Positions 1-8,604 of a stretch of 64,000 nucleotides of DNA are shown piece after piece. Within the stretch, counting starts at the first letter, position 1. Each line of letters opens with the position of its first letter. The DNA lies in the NCBI GenBank assembly GCA_031553495.1, contig JAVBLN010000023.1, forward strand, positions 1 through 64,000, written 5' to 3'. The position numbers were made by a program, and so were the translations under genes. Source of the DNA: Pinibacter sp031553495 (GTDB taxonomy: Bacteria > Bacteroidota > Bacteroidia > Chitinophagales > Chitinophagaceae). The notes under the pieces were generated by a model that ran no database searches, had not been told where the DNA came from, and saw only the letters and a program-made list of their open reading frames with translations.

Positions 1-370
1 TCTTTAATAGGATTAAGTATTTAGTTCGCAAAGGAATATCGTTTACGGATTTCAATATTTCATTTACAAAGTCTTTTTCTTTTTGCTTGTGCAAAAAGAA
101 ACAAAAAGCACACCCGCGATCGATGACGGCCCGATCGCGGGGGGCACCCTGATTAAGCTTTTGTACTACTGTGACTTCAGCAAAAGGAATGCTATTCATC
201 GCTTTAGCGGCTGCATACTTTACTATTGGCTACAGTGGGATTCCTTATTTTAAGGTGTATAAGTAAATAACAGGTTTTCTAGCAAATACATTTTTATAAC
301 GGAATGACTAATCCCGTAATGCTCCTATAGATTTTGCGAACTAAATAATTAATCCTAATTTTTTTTGTTG
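1..370. other. Non-coding start of window
   Basis: No credible gene. A 25-codon frame at 189-266 begins MLFIALAAAYF and looks like a chance or decayed fragment; it has no visible ribosome binding site. The region holds the hairpins listed separately. Around 153-196 there may be a very degraded + copy of the 63-bp repeat, keeping AAGCTTTTGT and GGAATGCTATTC. Confidence 0.5.
79..141. repeat. Two adjacent inverted repeats
   Basis: CTTTTTGC (79-86) pairs with GCAAAAAG (91-98) around a 4-nt loop. CCCGCGATCG (113-122) pairs perfectly with CGATCGCGGG (132-141) around a 9-nt loop. The second stem is far more GC-rich than its surroundings. Either could be the end of a transcript from the left of the window or a repeat remnant. 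Confidence 0.55.
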
Positions 371-433
371 ACCGGCGGTAGTGCTACTATTAAGCATCGT
401 TGTGTCACTCACTTGTGCGGTAGGAATGCTATG
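371..433 (+). repeat. 63-bp intergenic repeat, copy A
   Basis: Begins ACCGGCGGTAGTGCTACTAT and carries the central CATCGTTGTGTCACTCAC. The last base differs from the family (CTATG instead of CTATT). It lies upstream of the MerC gene. Confidence 0.9.
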
Positions 434-635
434 GGGCGGGATGCAAGTTACAAGTTGCAGGTTACAGGATCCAGGTTGCCGGTGTTTAGTACAGGCCAAC
501 CTTCAGTGGAGCGTCGAATTATCGAATCATTCAATTAATAAGCAATTCCATCACAATGCATTTTCAAATTAGCACATTTTCAAATTCATTTCTCACGTTT
601 CCACATTTTTTTTACCCTCGCAAGTATTAGTGAAT

Positions 636-687
636 TGCCGTTGTTGCGTGTGTAGGGCGGCATTGCGCGGAGGCACACCAACAACCA
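636..687 (+). repeat. Partial TTGTTGCGTGTG palindromic repeat
   Basis: Left half of the element seen complete at 37498-37605 and 48804-48912. It keeps GCCGTTGTTGCGTGTG followed by CACACCAACAAC. Confidence 0.6.
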
Positions 688-728
688 AAGAGGTTCTTCA
701 ACATAAAACCCTCCGCCCAATATTCTTC

Positions 729-768
729 CAGCCGATGAACGTAATGAGACGCAACGATGCTTAACCGG
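729..768 (-). repeat. Degenerate 63-bp repeat variant
   Basis: Keeps GATGAACGTAATGAGACGCA and CAACGATGCTTA. It resembles the 9601 and 25518 variants (GCGTC type). It lies 300 bp from copy A in the opposite orientation. Confidence 0.55.
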
Positions 769-885
769 AGTTACAAATGCCAGTAACAAAAAAATAGTTG
801 TTGATAAAACTAACGTGTAAGAATATGTGCATTATTAACAGCAACGGCCTTGCTGATTTTTTACTTTTTGTGGTACAATATAAAA

Positions 886-912
886 AAGCGGCACTGAGCA
901 ATAGTGCCGCTT
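886..912. terminator. Hairpin terminator, bidirectional
   Basis: AAGCGGCACT (886-895) and AGTGCCGCTT (903-912) form a perfect 10-bp stem with a 7-nt loop. The T-run directly follows the stem when read on the minus strand; a looser T-run lies 15 nt away on the plus strand. It insulates the MerC promoter from transcription entering from the left. Confidence 0.75.
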
Positions 913-941
913 ACTAGTGCAATTATTTTTTTAAAAAAACA

Positions 942-974
942 TTGCAACATTGTTGCAAGTTTTTAATATCTTTG
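942..974 (+). promoter_or_regulatory. Fur/Zur-type palindrome overlapping MerC promoter
   Basis: TTGCAACAT followed by TGTTGCAA (942-958) is a perfect 8-1-8 palindrome. The -7 box TATCTTTG (TAnnTTTG) follows at 967-974, only 11 bp before the chosen ATG at 986. A protein on the palindrome would cover the promoter. Fur-family operators have this type of dyad. Assignment to Zur rather than Fur is inference from the metal-transport neighbour; no regulator gene is in the window. Confidence 0.65.
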
Positions 975-985
975 ATGCCGCTTTT

Positions 986-1378
986 ATGAATCTAAAACCA
1001 AATTGGGACGCCTTGGGAATGTTTACTTCTGTAGCCTGTGCCATTCATTGTGCTATTCTTCCTTTATTGGTGGCTAGTTTACCTGTATTTGGCGTAAATA
1101 TAGTTGAAAATGAAGCTTTTGAGTATGGAATGATTTTTTTGGCACTTATAGTCGGCATTCTTGCCTTAAGGCATGGATATCGCAAACATCATCGCAGCCT
1201 GGCACCCATATTATTTTTTGTTGCAGGTATTTGCTTTTTATTTGCCAAACAAATTTGGAGCAATTGGCACACTGTACTCCTGCTTCCGGCGGTTTTATTA
1301 ATCCTTACTGCACATTACATGAATTACCGGAATTGCCGAAAAGTCAGCCAATGCAACACAGACAATTGTAATCATTAA
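986..1378 (+). CDS. MerC-domain membrane protein
   Basis: A 130-residue integral membrane protein with about four hydrophobic segments. The first helix carries CAIHC (C18 to C22), the metal-binding signature of the MerC family, which moves mercuric or other thiophilic metal ions across the inner membrane. The C-terminus adds another cysteine-rich tail (residues about 116-128, three Cys and a final His). I start at ATG 986, not the in-frame ATG at 950, because 950 lies inside the operator palindrome and upstream of the -7 box. No merA, merT or merP is nearby, so a mercury-resistance role is not supported. The Fur-type operator suggests zinc or iron homeostasis instead. Confidence 0.8.
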   Translation: MNLKPNWDALGMFTSVACAIHCAILPLLVASLPVFGVNIVENEAFEYGMIFLALIVGILALRHGYRKHHRSLAPILFFVAGICFLFAKQIWSNWHTVLLLPAVLLILTAHYMNYRNCRKVSQCNTDNCNH

Positions 1379-1429
1379 GTAAAAGTTTTGATTTTTTTGT
1401 TATAAAATGTTTTCGCTGAAAGCTTTTTG

Positions 1430-1437
1430 TATTTTTG
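1430..1437 (+). promoter_or_regulatory. -7 box for nfu
   Basis: TATTTTTG matches TAnnTTTG, 20 bp before the nfu start codon. I see no clear -33 TTG at the right distance. Confidence 0.45.
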
Positions 1438-1457
1438 TCAATTAAACATTGTGAGTT

Positions 1458-2054
1458 ATGATAAAAACAGGAAATCCGGTTATTAGCATTTATACAGAAA
1501 TGACTCCCAACCCTGAAACAATGAAGTTTGTAGCCAACAAACTGTTGTATCCCGGCAAGAGCATTGATTTTCCTGATGTAGAAAGTGCCAAGCCGTCACC
1601 TTTGGCTACAGAACTTTTTGGTTTTCCATTTATTAAAGCCGTATTTATTGCAAGCAATTTTGTAACACTTACAAAAACCGCCGAAACTGATTGGGATGAT
1701 GTAATTCCGTCTATCCGCCAGTTTTTGAAGGAATACCTTGAAGAGAATAAACCCATCATTAATGAAGAAGAACTGGTTTCCGTAAAACAAGATTCGGGTA
1801 ATGTGGTGCTGGCTGATGATGATGATGTGGTAAAACGCATCAAAGAATTATTGGAAAACTACGTGAAACCTGCTGTTGAAATGGATGGTGGCGCTATTCA
1901 GTTTAAGAGCTATAATAATGGGGTGGTAAACCTGATGTTGCAGGGAAGCTGCAGCGGTTGCCCATCCAGCATGATTACTTTAAAAGCAGGAATTGAAGGA
2001 ATGATGAAAAGAATGATTCCGGAAGTGAAGGAAGTGGTGGCCGAGGCCGAATAA
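1458..2054 (+). CDS. nfu: Nfu-type iron-sulfur cluster scaffold/carrier protein
   Basis: A 198-residue cytoplasmic protein that carries Fe-S clusters to apoproteins. Residues about 10-95 form the N-terminal Nfu domain (TPNPETMKF start, ATELFGFPFIKAVFI core). Residues about 122-195 form the C-terminal NifU domain with the cluster ligands C165 and C168 in GSCSGCPSS. Domain order and length match typical Bacteroidota Nfu proteins. It has its own -7 box and is followed by a terminator, so it appears monocistronic. A link to the MerC-like gene upstream is possible, since both concern thiolate-metal chemistry, but that is only inference. Confidence 0.92.
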   Translation: MIKTGNPVISIYTEMTPNPETMKFVANKLLYPGKSIDFPDVESAKPSPLATELFGFPFIKAVFIASNFVTLTKTAETDWDDVIPSIRQFLKEYLEENKPIINEEELVSVKQDSGNVVLADDDDVVKRIKELLENYVKPAVEMDGGAIQFKSYNNGVVNLMLQGSCSGCPSSMITLKAGIEGMMKRMIPEVKEVVAEAE

Positions 2055-2188
2055 ACAAATAAGCGGGAAATTAAAACTTTTTCGCAGAAAATTCCAGATT
2101 CAGTGTAAAATTGCCATCTATTTCGTAACTTTAATCCTTACAAATTTTGACAGGTTTTAGTAAGTATGAAATATAATTTCCTTTAAAG

Positions 2189-2215
2189 GCTTCGGATAAA
2201 TCCGAAGCTTTTTTT
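2189..2215 (+). terminator. Rho-independent terminator of nfu
   Basis: GCTTCGGAT (2189-2197), a 2-nt loop, ATCCGAAGC (2200-2208), then seven T. Confidence 0.88.
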
Positions 2216-2273
2216 GTGTGAATGAGGATTCGTTAGATTATAGGGTTAATTGGATTTTGATCATCACCCGCCG

Positions 2274-2336
2274 AATAGCATTACTACTGTACAAGTGAGT
2301 GACACAACAATGCTTAATAGTAGCACTACCGCCGGT
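2274..2336 (-). repeat. 63-bp intergenic repeat, copy B
   Basis: Reads AATAGCATTACTACTGTACA on the plus strand and ends GCACTACCGCCGGT. It sits between the convergent nfu and cysteine-cluster genes. The remaining non-coding sequence up to 2652 shows nothing recognisable. Confidence 0.9.
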
Positions 2337-2652
2337 CCCCAAAAAGCTACATCTACTATTACCATGCTGAAAAAATCTTTCGTTGTTCTATCAGTTATAT
2401 TGTTATACGCAACCGGCATCAAAAAAATAAAAATTTTCTACCAGTCTGTAAAAACCGTTTAAACCGAGCCTGCAAGAAAGCGCTGAAATGTTGTACAGGA
2501 GAGTCATTCAAGAAAAAACAAATTCTGAATAATCGTTATCGGCTTGTTTCAAAATTTCATTTGTATAAAGTATTCTTACATCATTTAGTGCCTTTGATTG
2601 CGGTTATGTATTATAAGAATTTTAGCATTGCGGCATACACATTTCCATATTT

Positions 2653-3156
2653 TCAAACGATTCCTCTTTCCATCATTTTTTCCACCATTCTGTATGTGGC
2701 CGGACAGTACTGTACATTTTGTTTATGGACATGAATATAATCAGTCATTTTCTTTTTAGTTAGATGTGGGAAACCGGCGCAGTCAGCGGGCCGCACCTCA
2801 TATATGGAACACATATGTGTAGAGAGGTCAAGAAATTGGCATGGCTGTTTGGTATTCATCCAATCGCCATCTTTTTTATCGAAGTACAACCACTTTTCTT
2901 TAAAACCGGCAGGCGTCATGTTCAAGTGGGCCGCAATTCGCTTGATATCTTTTGTAGTAAAAGTGGGCGACATTTTTTTACAACAATTGGCACAGGTAAG
3001 GCAATCTGTTTCCAGCCATATTTCCGTATTAATTTCATCCGCTATTTTATCCAGTTTTTTAGGAGGATTCTTTTCTACTCTTGTTAAAAAACGACGTAGT
3101 TTACTTTTGTTCAGGTTCACTTTTTTTTCAAAAGACCGAAGGTTAATTGGAAGCAT
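2653..3156 (-). CDS. YkgJ-type cysteine cluster protein (CxxCxxCC)
   Basis: A 167-residue protein with a zinc- or iron-binding cysteine cluster. The first group is CLTCANCC, followed by further cysteines in QPCQFL, HMCSIY, ADCAGFPH and QYCPATY, the pattern of the YkgJ family (UPF0153). The substrate and reaction are unknown. I chose the ATG at 3156 (MLPINLRSFEKK); an in-frame upstream start at 3222 would add 22 poorly conserved hydrophobic residues and would come within 40 bp of the kelch gene. It lies just downstream of that gene on the same strand and may be co-transcribed with it. Confidence 0.82.
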   Translation of the reverse strand: MLPINLRSFEKKVNLNKSKLRRFLTRVEKNPPKKLDKIADEINTEIWLETDCLTCANCCKKMSPTFTTKDIKRIAAHLNMTPAGFKEKWLYFDKKDGDWMNTKQPCQFLDLSTHMCSIYEVRPADCAGFPHLTKKKMTDYIHVHKQNVQYCPATYRMVEKMMERGIV

Positions 3157-3259
3157 GCAACTGTATTTACAATTATGGCTAAAAAAATTGGTAATCCAAA
3201 CCGGTATAATAAAAAAGGGCAACCGGTTGGCGCCCTTTCAAGAATATTATACAGTTGTA

Positions 3260-4300
3260 TTAATCGTCTAATGTATTGTCGCTTTCCTGTGGTTTGAATT
3301 CTCTTACGTCATCAAATTGCACAGTGGTACTAGCTGCTGTACTTTGAGCACCTGTTGTAACAAAGCCCCTGTTCTTTAAACTAAAACCTACAGCCATTTG
3401 ACGGGCAGAACCTTCAAAAGATGTTTTTTCTGTCCAAACATCAGTACCGGGATCATATTCCCAGGTTCTACTGTTTAAGCCTCCGCTATAGCCGGTTGAC
3501 AAAATACCTTTCCCATCTAATACAAATGCTGTTGCATATGACCTGGTGATAGAAGTATATTCATCATCGTAGCTATCATCACTTACATTGGTAATCTTTC
3601 TTTTTTCAGTCCATGTGCCATTACCGCCATCACCATTAATATCTAAAGCCCACATATCATTGTTGTAAGTTCCGTTATTTGTTCCGGTTACCACGTAAGC
3701 AATGTTATTAATTACAAACACAACTGCTCCCATACGTTTGTAACCGGGAATACCGTTTTTCTGAGTCCAGTGGTCAGTTGCAGGATCATATTCCCAAAGC
3801 TCCTGTAATGAGTTACCATCGTTACCGGAACAAATGTATCCTTTACCATTAATGCTGAAGCCAAGAGCTGCATAACGAGCAGAACCTGGGAAATCTTTCA
3901 GTGGGCTCCATTTGTTTAGCTGTGGGTCAAATACATAAAAATCTTTATAATAGTTTGTACCGCCGTCATAACCAAAACCTGCATAAATTTTTCCATCTAC
4001 GCTGAAGCTGGTAGCCAGGTTTCTTCCGATACCGGGGAAAGAGTCTCTCCTCAACCATGTATCGCTATTAATGTTATAAACCCAAAAATCACGGATACGG
4101 TTGATACCATCAAATCCGAGGCCTACGTAAGCACTATCGTTTGTTACGGCACAAATAGCTCCACTCCTGGGAACACCAGAAAAATCACCTCTTCTTGACC
4201 AGTTGCCTATTTTATCGGTAGTGCTGGAAGATTTAGTACAGGAAACAAACATCGAAGCACACACAATTGCCAAACCTAAAAAAGAAAAACTTTTCAACAT
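3260..4300 (-). CDS. Kelch-repeat lipoprotein
   Basis: A 346-residue protein. The signal peptide ends in FVSC, a lipobox that predicts lipid attachment after export. About six kelch repeats follow, recognisable by recurring GG or GFG pairs, tyrosine and WxxxxxFPG-type spacing (WSPLKDFPG, WTQKNGIPG, WTEKTSFEG), consistent with a beta-propeller. No catalytic copper-site residues of galactose oxidase are evident. A binding or scaffold role at the cell surface is inferred. I chose ATG 4300 because it begins a good signal peptide; an in-frame ATG 48 bp upstream is less likely. It is divergent from the DUF4270/OMP pair across a 260-bp shared promoter region, an arrangement that suggests joint function. 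Confidence 0.85.
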   Translation of the reverse strand: MLKSFSFLGLAIVCASMFVSCTKSSSTTDKIGNWSRRGDFSGVPRSGAICAVTNDSAYVGLGFDGINRIRDFWVYNINSDTWLRRDSFPGIGRNLATSFSVDGKIYAGFGYDGGTNYYKDFYVFDPQLNKWSPLKDFPGSARYAALGFSINGKGYICSGNDGNSLQELWEYDPATDHWTQKNGIPGYKRMGAVVFVINNIAYVVTGTNNGTYNNDMWALDINGDGGNGTWTEKRKITNVSDDSYDDEYTSITRSYATAFVLDGKGILSTGYSGGLNSRTWEYDPGTDVWTEKTSFEGSARQMAVGFSLKNRGFVTTGAQSTAASTTVQFDDVREFKPQESDNTLDD

Positions 4301-4560
4301 GAATTTTTTTTGCAATTGTAACCACTTTAAGAGCCTTAGCAGTTTCATTGCGACGAAATAGATATTTTCGTATATGAAGCATTTCTATGTAGCTACAGTA
4401 TAGGCATATTATTATACGCATTAACAAAGCTTTAAGATGATTTATAATACAGATTTTTGCTCCTCATTTGTATAAATAGCGTCTTTGTCTATTAAAACTG
4501 CTATTTTGTAGCATCTGCCAGTTTGCAATACATGCGTAGACTAAGTTTGGCGAAAAAAGA

Positions 4561-5919
4561 ATGGCTTATCGCGTTAAAGGATTTAGCTGCATGGTTGTTT
4601 TGGCAGTTATTTTTGTTGCTTTTGGATGTTCTAAAGAGCCTCAATACATCGAAACTGTTACCCCATTTGACAATCCGTATATTGTTCAAACCGATACTTT
4701 CGGTTTACATTTTGATGTTGAAAGATTAGATTCCTTTCAAACTTCCGGTTATAACCAAATTATTCTTGGTTACAATAACGATACAGCATTTGGCACAATC
4801 AGCAGCGCTTCATATTTCAGGCTTACTATGCCCACCGTTACAGCAGGTACTATAGGTACTTTGAACCAGGCTTACGATTCATTAATACTAATTCTGCATC
4901 CTAATCAAATGCATTATGGCGACACCAATAGTGTAATAAACATAAATGTACACAGGGTAAATGCCGATATTACAAAAGCGGTGCAAAACAATAATGAATC
5001 TATTGTTTTCTACAATAAGGATAAATTCAGTGTAGACAACTCATTGCTGGGAACTATTACACAAACGATACGGCCCAACACATCAGATTCCATTCGCATT
5101 AAACTTGATGATCAACTAGGAAAGACACTTTACAACTTTTACAAAACAAGCGCAACTGAGCTTGCAAATAATGACAATTTTCAAACCTGGTTTAAAGGTA
5201 TCAGGCTTTCTACTGACAGCACGCTTACCAACGTAATATATGGGTTTAGCACCGCTACGGCAGTAATGCGTTTTTATTATCACGAAGATGTTGGAGTAAA
5301 AGAGGTGAGGTATATTGACTTTACCATTTCCGGCGCTCCATACCAGTTCAATAGTATTTATGGAAATACGCAACCCAGCACCTTCCTGAAAAATCTTACT
5401 CCGGGCAAAACAATAAACAGTGCCGCGCTGAATCATTCATTTTACATTAATTCATTAATGGGAATTCGCACCAAGATTACAATGCCATCCGTTAAAAACG
5501 CACTTACAATAGGTGATTTTGTAAAAGTAGTTTCAGCAGAAATGAGGTTGAAACCCTTAATGTACAGCTACGATTTTAATGCTTATACATTATTTCCCAA
5601 CCTGTATTTGTTCTATGAAAATGCAGATCTCTCGTTTTCCGGACCCATGGCTGCCGCCACGGGCAGCGGCCCTGAAAACGGAAGTTTAATTATTGATAAA
5701 CAAACCCTGGCTAACACAGGATATTTTTACAATGTTTCTTCGTACGTTTTCCAGGAGTTAAATGCCAACATATACACCACCAGGAAGCTCATGCCATGGG
5801 AAGGATATACGCCTTCAGATCTATCTTTCAAACGTATGATAGGGGCAGACAATACATTGAACCAACACAAACAGCGATCATCGCTCACTATGCAATTATT
5901 AATATTTAAACAGCAATAA
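4561..5919 (+). CDS. DUF4270 family lipoprotein
   Basis: A 452-residue exported lipoprotein: the hydrophobic segment at residues 10-23 ends AFGC, giving a lipidated cysteine. The rest is beta-rich and matches DUF4270 in layout (SKEPQYIE, then VQTDTFGLHFDVERLDS, a central LTPGK region and a final FKRMIG motif). DUF4270 proteins are surface or periplasmic lipoproteins of unknown function found in Bacteroidota. The ATG at 4561 follows an A/G-rich ribosome binding site. It is 28 bp from the next gene, so the two form an operon. Confidence 0.85.
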   Translation: MAYRVKGFSCMVVLAVIFVAFGCSKEPQYIETVTPFDNPYIVQTDTFGLHFDVERLDSFQTSGYNQIILGYNNDTAFGTISSASYFRLTMPTVTAGTIGTLNQAYDSLILILHPNQMHYGDTNSVININVHRVNADITKAVQNNNESIVFYNKDKFSVDNSLLGTITQTIRPNTSDSIRIKLDDQLGKTLYNFYKTSATELANNDNFQTWFKGIRLSTDSTLTNVIYGFSTATAVMRFYYHEDVGVKEVRYIDFTISGAPYQFNSIYGNTQPSTFLKNLTPGKTINSAALNHSFYINSLMGIRTKITMPSVKNALTIGDFVKVVSAEMRLKPLMYSYDFNAYTLFPNLYLFYENADLSFSGPMAAATGSGPENGSLIIDKQTLANTGYFYNVSSYVFQELNANIYTTRKLMPWEGYTPSDLSFKRMIGADNTLNQHKQRSSLTMQLLIFKQQ

Positions 5920-5947
5920 AACAGTTAGTAAAACCATTATAAAACTA

Positions 5948-7198
5948 ATGAAAAAGAGATTGATTAGAATATTGACGACTTCTGTTATAATGCTTGCAAC
6001 TGTTGAAGTAAGTATGGCCCAGCATGGCCTTAATTCTATTTACTCAGCTTACGGCCTTGGAGATTATTATATTAGAGACAACAATGCTTACTATGGAATG
6101 GGGCAGCTTGGAGTTGCTCTGAAATCTGATAAAACAATCAACGATCTGAATCCCGCTTCATATAGCAGCATACAGGGCGGACGATTTATGCTTGATGTTT
6201 CATTTGGAGGAAGTGCAGTACAATATGTAAGCGATAAGGAAAATCATAGTGCCGGCGACTTTACTTTCAAACGTGCAGCGATCGGTTTCAACGTTATTAA
6301 AAACTGGGGCAGTGTAGTGGGCTTAAGGCGCTACACCGATGTAAATTATCTTACTATCGGTCAAAAATCCATTGACGGAGCCGCCACTCAAATCCCCATC
6401 AGTATCGAAGGTTCAGGCGGGCTGAACCAGGCATACTTTGGTAACAGCTTTCTTATAAAGAAACGGCTTTCACTAGGTGTTACTGTGGGCTATATGTTTG
6501 GATCTGTTAATCAGAAACAAACAGCAGCTTTACCCAATGCTCAATACAATTTTGTAAACAATACTTATTATAGTCAATTTACGGTTAACACGGGTTTGCA
6601 ATATACGTTTAACACAAAATCATACTACTGGACATTAGGGGCATTTTTCCAACCACAAATCAGCCTCAACACCTTAACTGATAATGGGGTTACCGATATC
6701 AACGACAACCCTGTAATAAATGATAAAGAAGTAGAAGGCAAGTTCAAATTTCCAACTGCCTTTGGTGGTGGAATTTCAGTGCAAAAAAACAGGATAAAAA
6801 TTGGTGCCGATTATATTCAGCACAATTGGAAAGAAACCGGTTATAGAGGATCAGGTTTTGAATCCACAAATGCTCAAAGTTTCGCTGCCGGCGCCAGTTA
6901 TACCCTCACACGCCACACCATTTGGGGCGATGCGCCCGGTCTTACATTGTATGCCGGTTATATTAACGAACTTTCATACCTGATCATACAGGGACACAAA
7001 CTCACTTCCAACGCGGTTACAGTGGGGCTTACTTTGCCCAACGTAAACAATCTGAACAATTATAGTGTTGGGTTGAAATTCGGAACCCGCGGCCAGTCCA
7101 CTTTTCCTTTAGTGAAAGAAAATTTTGTACAGTTTGTAGTGAATCTTTCACTAAGTGATTTTATGAGAGTAGGAGCAAGAAAGTACAGGTACGACTAA
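5948..7198 (+). CDS. Outer-membrane beta-barrel protein, FadL/OmpP1-like
   Basis: A 416-residue protein with a signal peptide ending VSMAQ. Alternating hydrophobic strands run through the whole length. The N-terminal segment SAYGLGDYYIRDNNAYYGMG and the motif NPASYSS are typical of Bacteroidota FadL/OmpP1-type barrels. The substrate is unknown; transport of a hydrophobic compound is the family precedent only. It is co-transcribed with the DUF4270 lipoprotein upstream, which may be its surface partner. Confidence 0.75.
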   Translation: MKKRLIRILTTSVIMLATVEVSMAQHGLNSIYSAYGLGDYYIRDNNAYYGMGQLGVALKSDKTINDLNPASYSSIQGGRFMLDVSFGGSAVQYVSDKENHSAGDFTFKRAAIGFNVIKNWGSVVGLRRYTDVNYLTIGQKSIDGAATQIPISIEGSGGLNQAYFGNSFLIKKRLSLGVTVGYMFGSVNQKQTAALPNAQYNFVNNTYYSQFTVNTGLQYTFNTKSYYWTLGAFFQPQISLNTLTDNGVTDINDNPVINDKEVEGKFKFPTAFGGGISVQKNRIKIGADYIQHNWKETGYRGSGFESTNAQSFAAGASYTLTRHTIWGDAPGLTLYAGYINELSYLIIQGHKLTSNAVTVGLTLPNVNNLNNYSVGLKFGTRGQSTFPLVKENFVQFVVNLSLSDFMRVGARKYRYD

Positions 7199-7278
7199 TT
7201 TGAGATTTGATATCTGAGATTTGAAATGCTTTGGATCTCACTCAAAACTCATTACTCATTATTCAAAACTTTTTTGTA
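7199..7278 (-). repeat. Left arm of composite repeat C
   Basis: Repetitive CTCAAAACTCATTACTCATT sequence preceded by GATTTGAAATGC. It is complementary to the arm on the other side of copy C, and recurs beside copies I, K and M. Confidence 0.75.
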
Positions 7279-7341
7279 ACCGGCGGTAGTGCTACTATTA
7301 AGCATCGTTGTGTCACTCACTTGTACGGCAGTAATGCTATT
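7279..7341 (+). repeat. 63-bp intergenic repeat, copy C
   Basis: Near-consensus copy. It lies between the convergent outer-membrane-protein gene and batA, and is flanked by AT-rich complementary arms (7199-7278 and 7342-7440). Confidence 0.93.
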
Positions 7342-7582
7342 CAACAAGTTATGAGTTATGAGTTTTGAGTAATGAGTAATGAGTGCTTTCGTTTTAGCAC
7401 GCAATCAGTGTATAAAGCATTCTCAACTCTCAATTTATTCAAACAATTCCATCACAACACATTTTCACATTTTATTCTTCTGACAACTGACTTCTGATCG
7501 CTGATCACTGTTTTCTCTACTGCCTACTGCTTACTGACCTCTGATTTTCCTCTATTGTAGCACTTGTGGTTAAACGACCATT
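7342..7582 (+). repeat. Right arm of composite repeat C and simple-sequence tract
   Basis: ACAAGTTATGAGTTATGAG, then CAATCAGTGTATAAAGCATT and CTCAACTCTCAA. The same tail follows copies D, L and P and precedes I, K and M. Beyond 7440 are imperfect CTGACTTCTGATC/ACTGCCTACTG tracts. No gene. Confidence 0.7.
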
Positions 7583-8590
7583 CTACGGGAATTTTCTCAA
7601 AATTGTATATCGAAGCAATAATTCCAGCAGCAATAAAACCGCTGCGGCAATAGCTAACGGATAGAATTTCTCAGTATACCGGCGAATTTTTGTTACTTCA
7701 ATTTTTGTTTTTTCCAGTCTGTCAATTTCTTTATAGACATTCTGAAGACCGGTATTGTCTTTAGCCCTAAAATATTTACCGCCTGTTTCAGAAGCTATTT
7801 GTTGAAGTAGTTTTTCATCAATATTCACTTTTTCATTTTGCGTTATCACCTCACCGGTCATGGTTTGTATGGGCACAGGCGCATAGCCGTCTGTTCCCAC
7901 ACCAATTGTGTAAACACGCACACCCACCGACTTAGCAATTTCAGTAGCCGTTAACGGCGGAATTTGTCCTCCATTGTTTTCACCATCTGTCAGCAAAATG
8001 ATCACTTTACTTTTAGACGCGGCGCTACGTAGTCTGTCAACACTTGTTGCAAGCCCGGAACCAATGGCAGTACCGTCTTCCAGCACTCCGCTGTTTATAT
8101 TATACAATTGGGTTTTTAAAACATTCGCGTCAGTTGTAAGCGGACAAACGGTAAAACTTTCCCCGGAAAAAATTACAATACCAATTCTGTCTGTAGGTCT
8201 GTTATCAATAAAACTTGCGGCTACGGCTTTGGCAGCTTCAAGCCTGTTGGGCGTAAAATCCTGCGCACGCATACTACCACTTACATCTATTGTTAGTATT
8301 ATATCAACACCTTCACCGGTTACTCTTTGTTCGTCGTTTCGTATTTGAGGCCTTGCCAGCGCAACTATAAGACATGTAAGAGCCAGGCATCTTAATGCAA
8401 ATGGCAGATGCCGTAAGGCGGTTTTCCAGGATCTTACATTTTCTACCTGCTTAAGGGAAGAAAGCGTTATGCTGCTTTGCTTGTCTGCATTTTTCTTTAC
8501 GTACCAAAGTATTAGTAATGGCACAGCAAGTAAAGCCGGCAGCACAAATGGATATGCGAAATTGGTATGTTGAAAATAGTTAAAAATCAA
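7583..8590 (-). CDS. batA: BatA-like von Willebrand factor A membrane protein
   Basis: A 335-residue protein anchored by N-terminal helices (residues 12-30 and about 62-80) and one C-terminal helix. The VWA domain has an intact MIDAS: DVSGS at 102-106, the TAIGSG loop and TDGEN. BatA works with MoxR and DUF58 proteins; aerotolerance and stress roles are known from Bacteroides. The reading frame offers no ATG before residue 107, while the conserved start FAYPFVLPALL is intact, so translation most likely begins at TTG 8590, 14 bp after the stop of the upstream gene. It is the last gene of the operon: no batB, batC or batE follows, only repeat DNA. Confidence 0.9.
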   Translation of the reverse strand: MIFNYFQHTNFAYPFVLPALLAVPLLILWYVKKNADKQSSITLSSLKQVENVRSWKTALRHLPFALRCLALTCLIVALARPQIRNDEQRVTGEGVDIILTIDVSGSMRAQDFTPNRLEAAKAVAASFIDNRPTDRIGIVIFSGESFTVCPLTTDANVLKTQLYNINSGVLEDGTAIGSGLATSVDRLRSAASKSKVIILLTDGENNGGQIPPLTATEIAKSVGVRVYTIGVGTDGYAPVPIQTMTGEVITQNEKVNIDEKLLQQIASETGGKYFRAKDNTGLQNVYKEIDRLEKTKIEVTKIRRYTEKFYPLAIAAAVLLLLELLLRYTILRKFP

Positions 8591-8604
8591 AACCTGTTGT
8601 TTAG

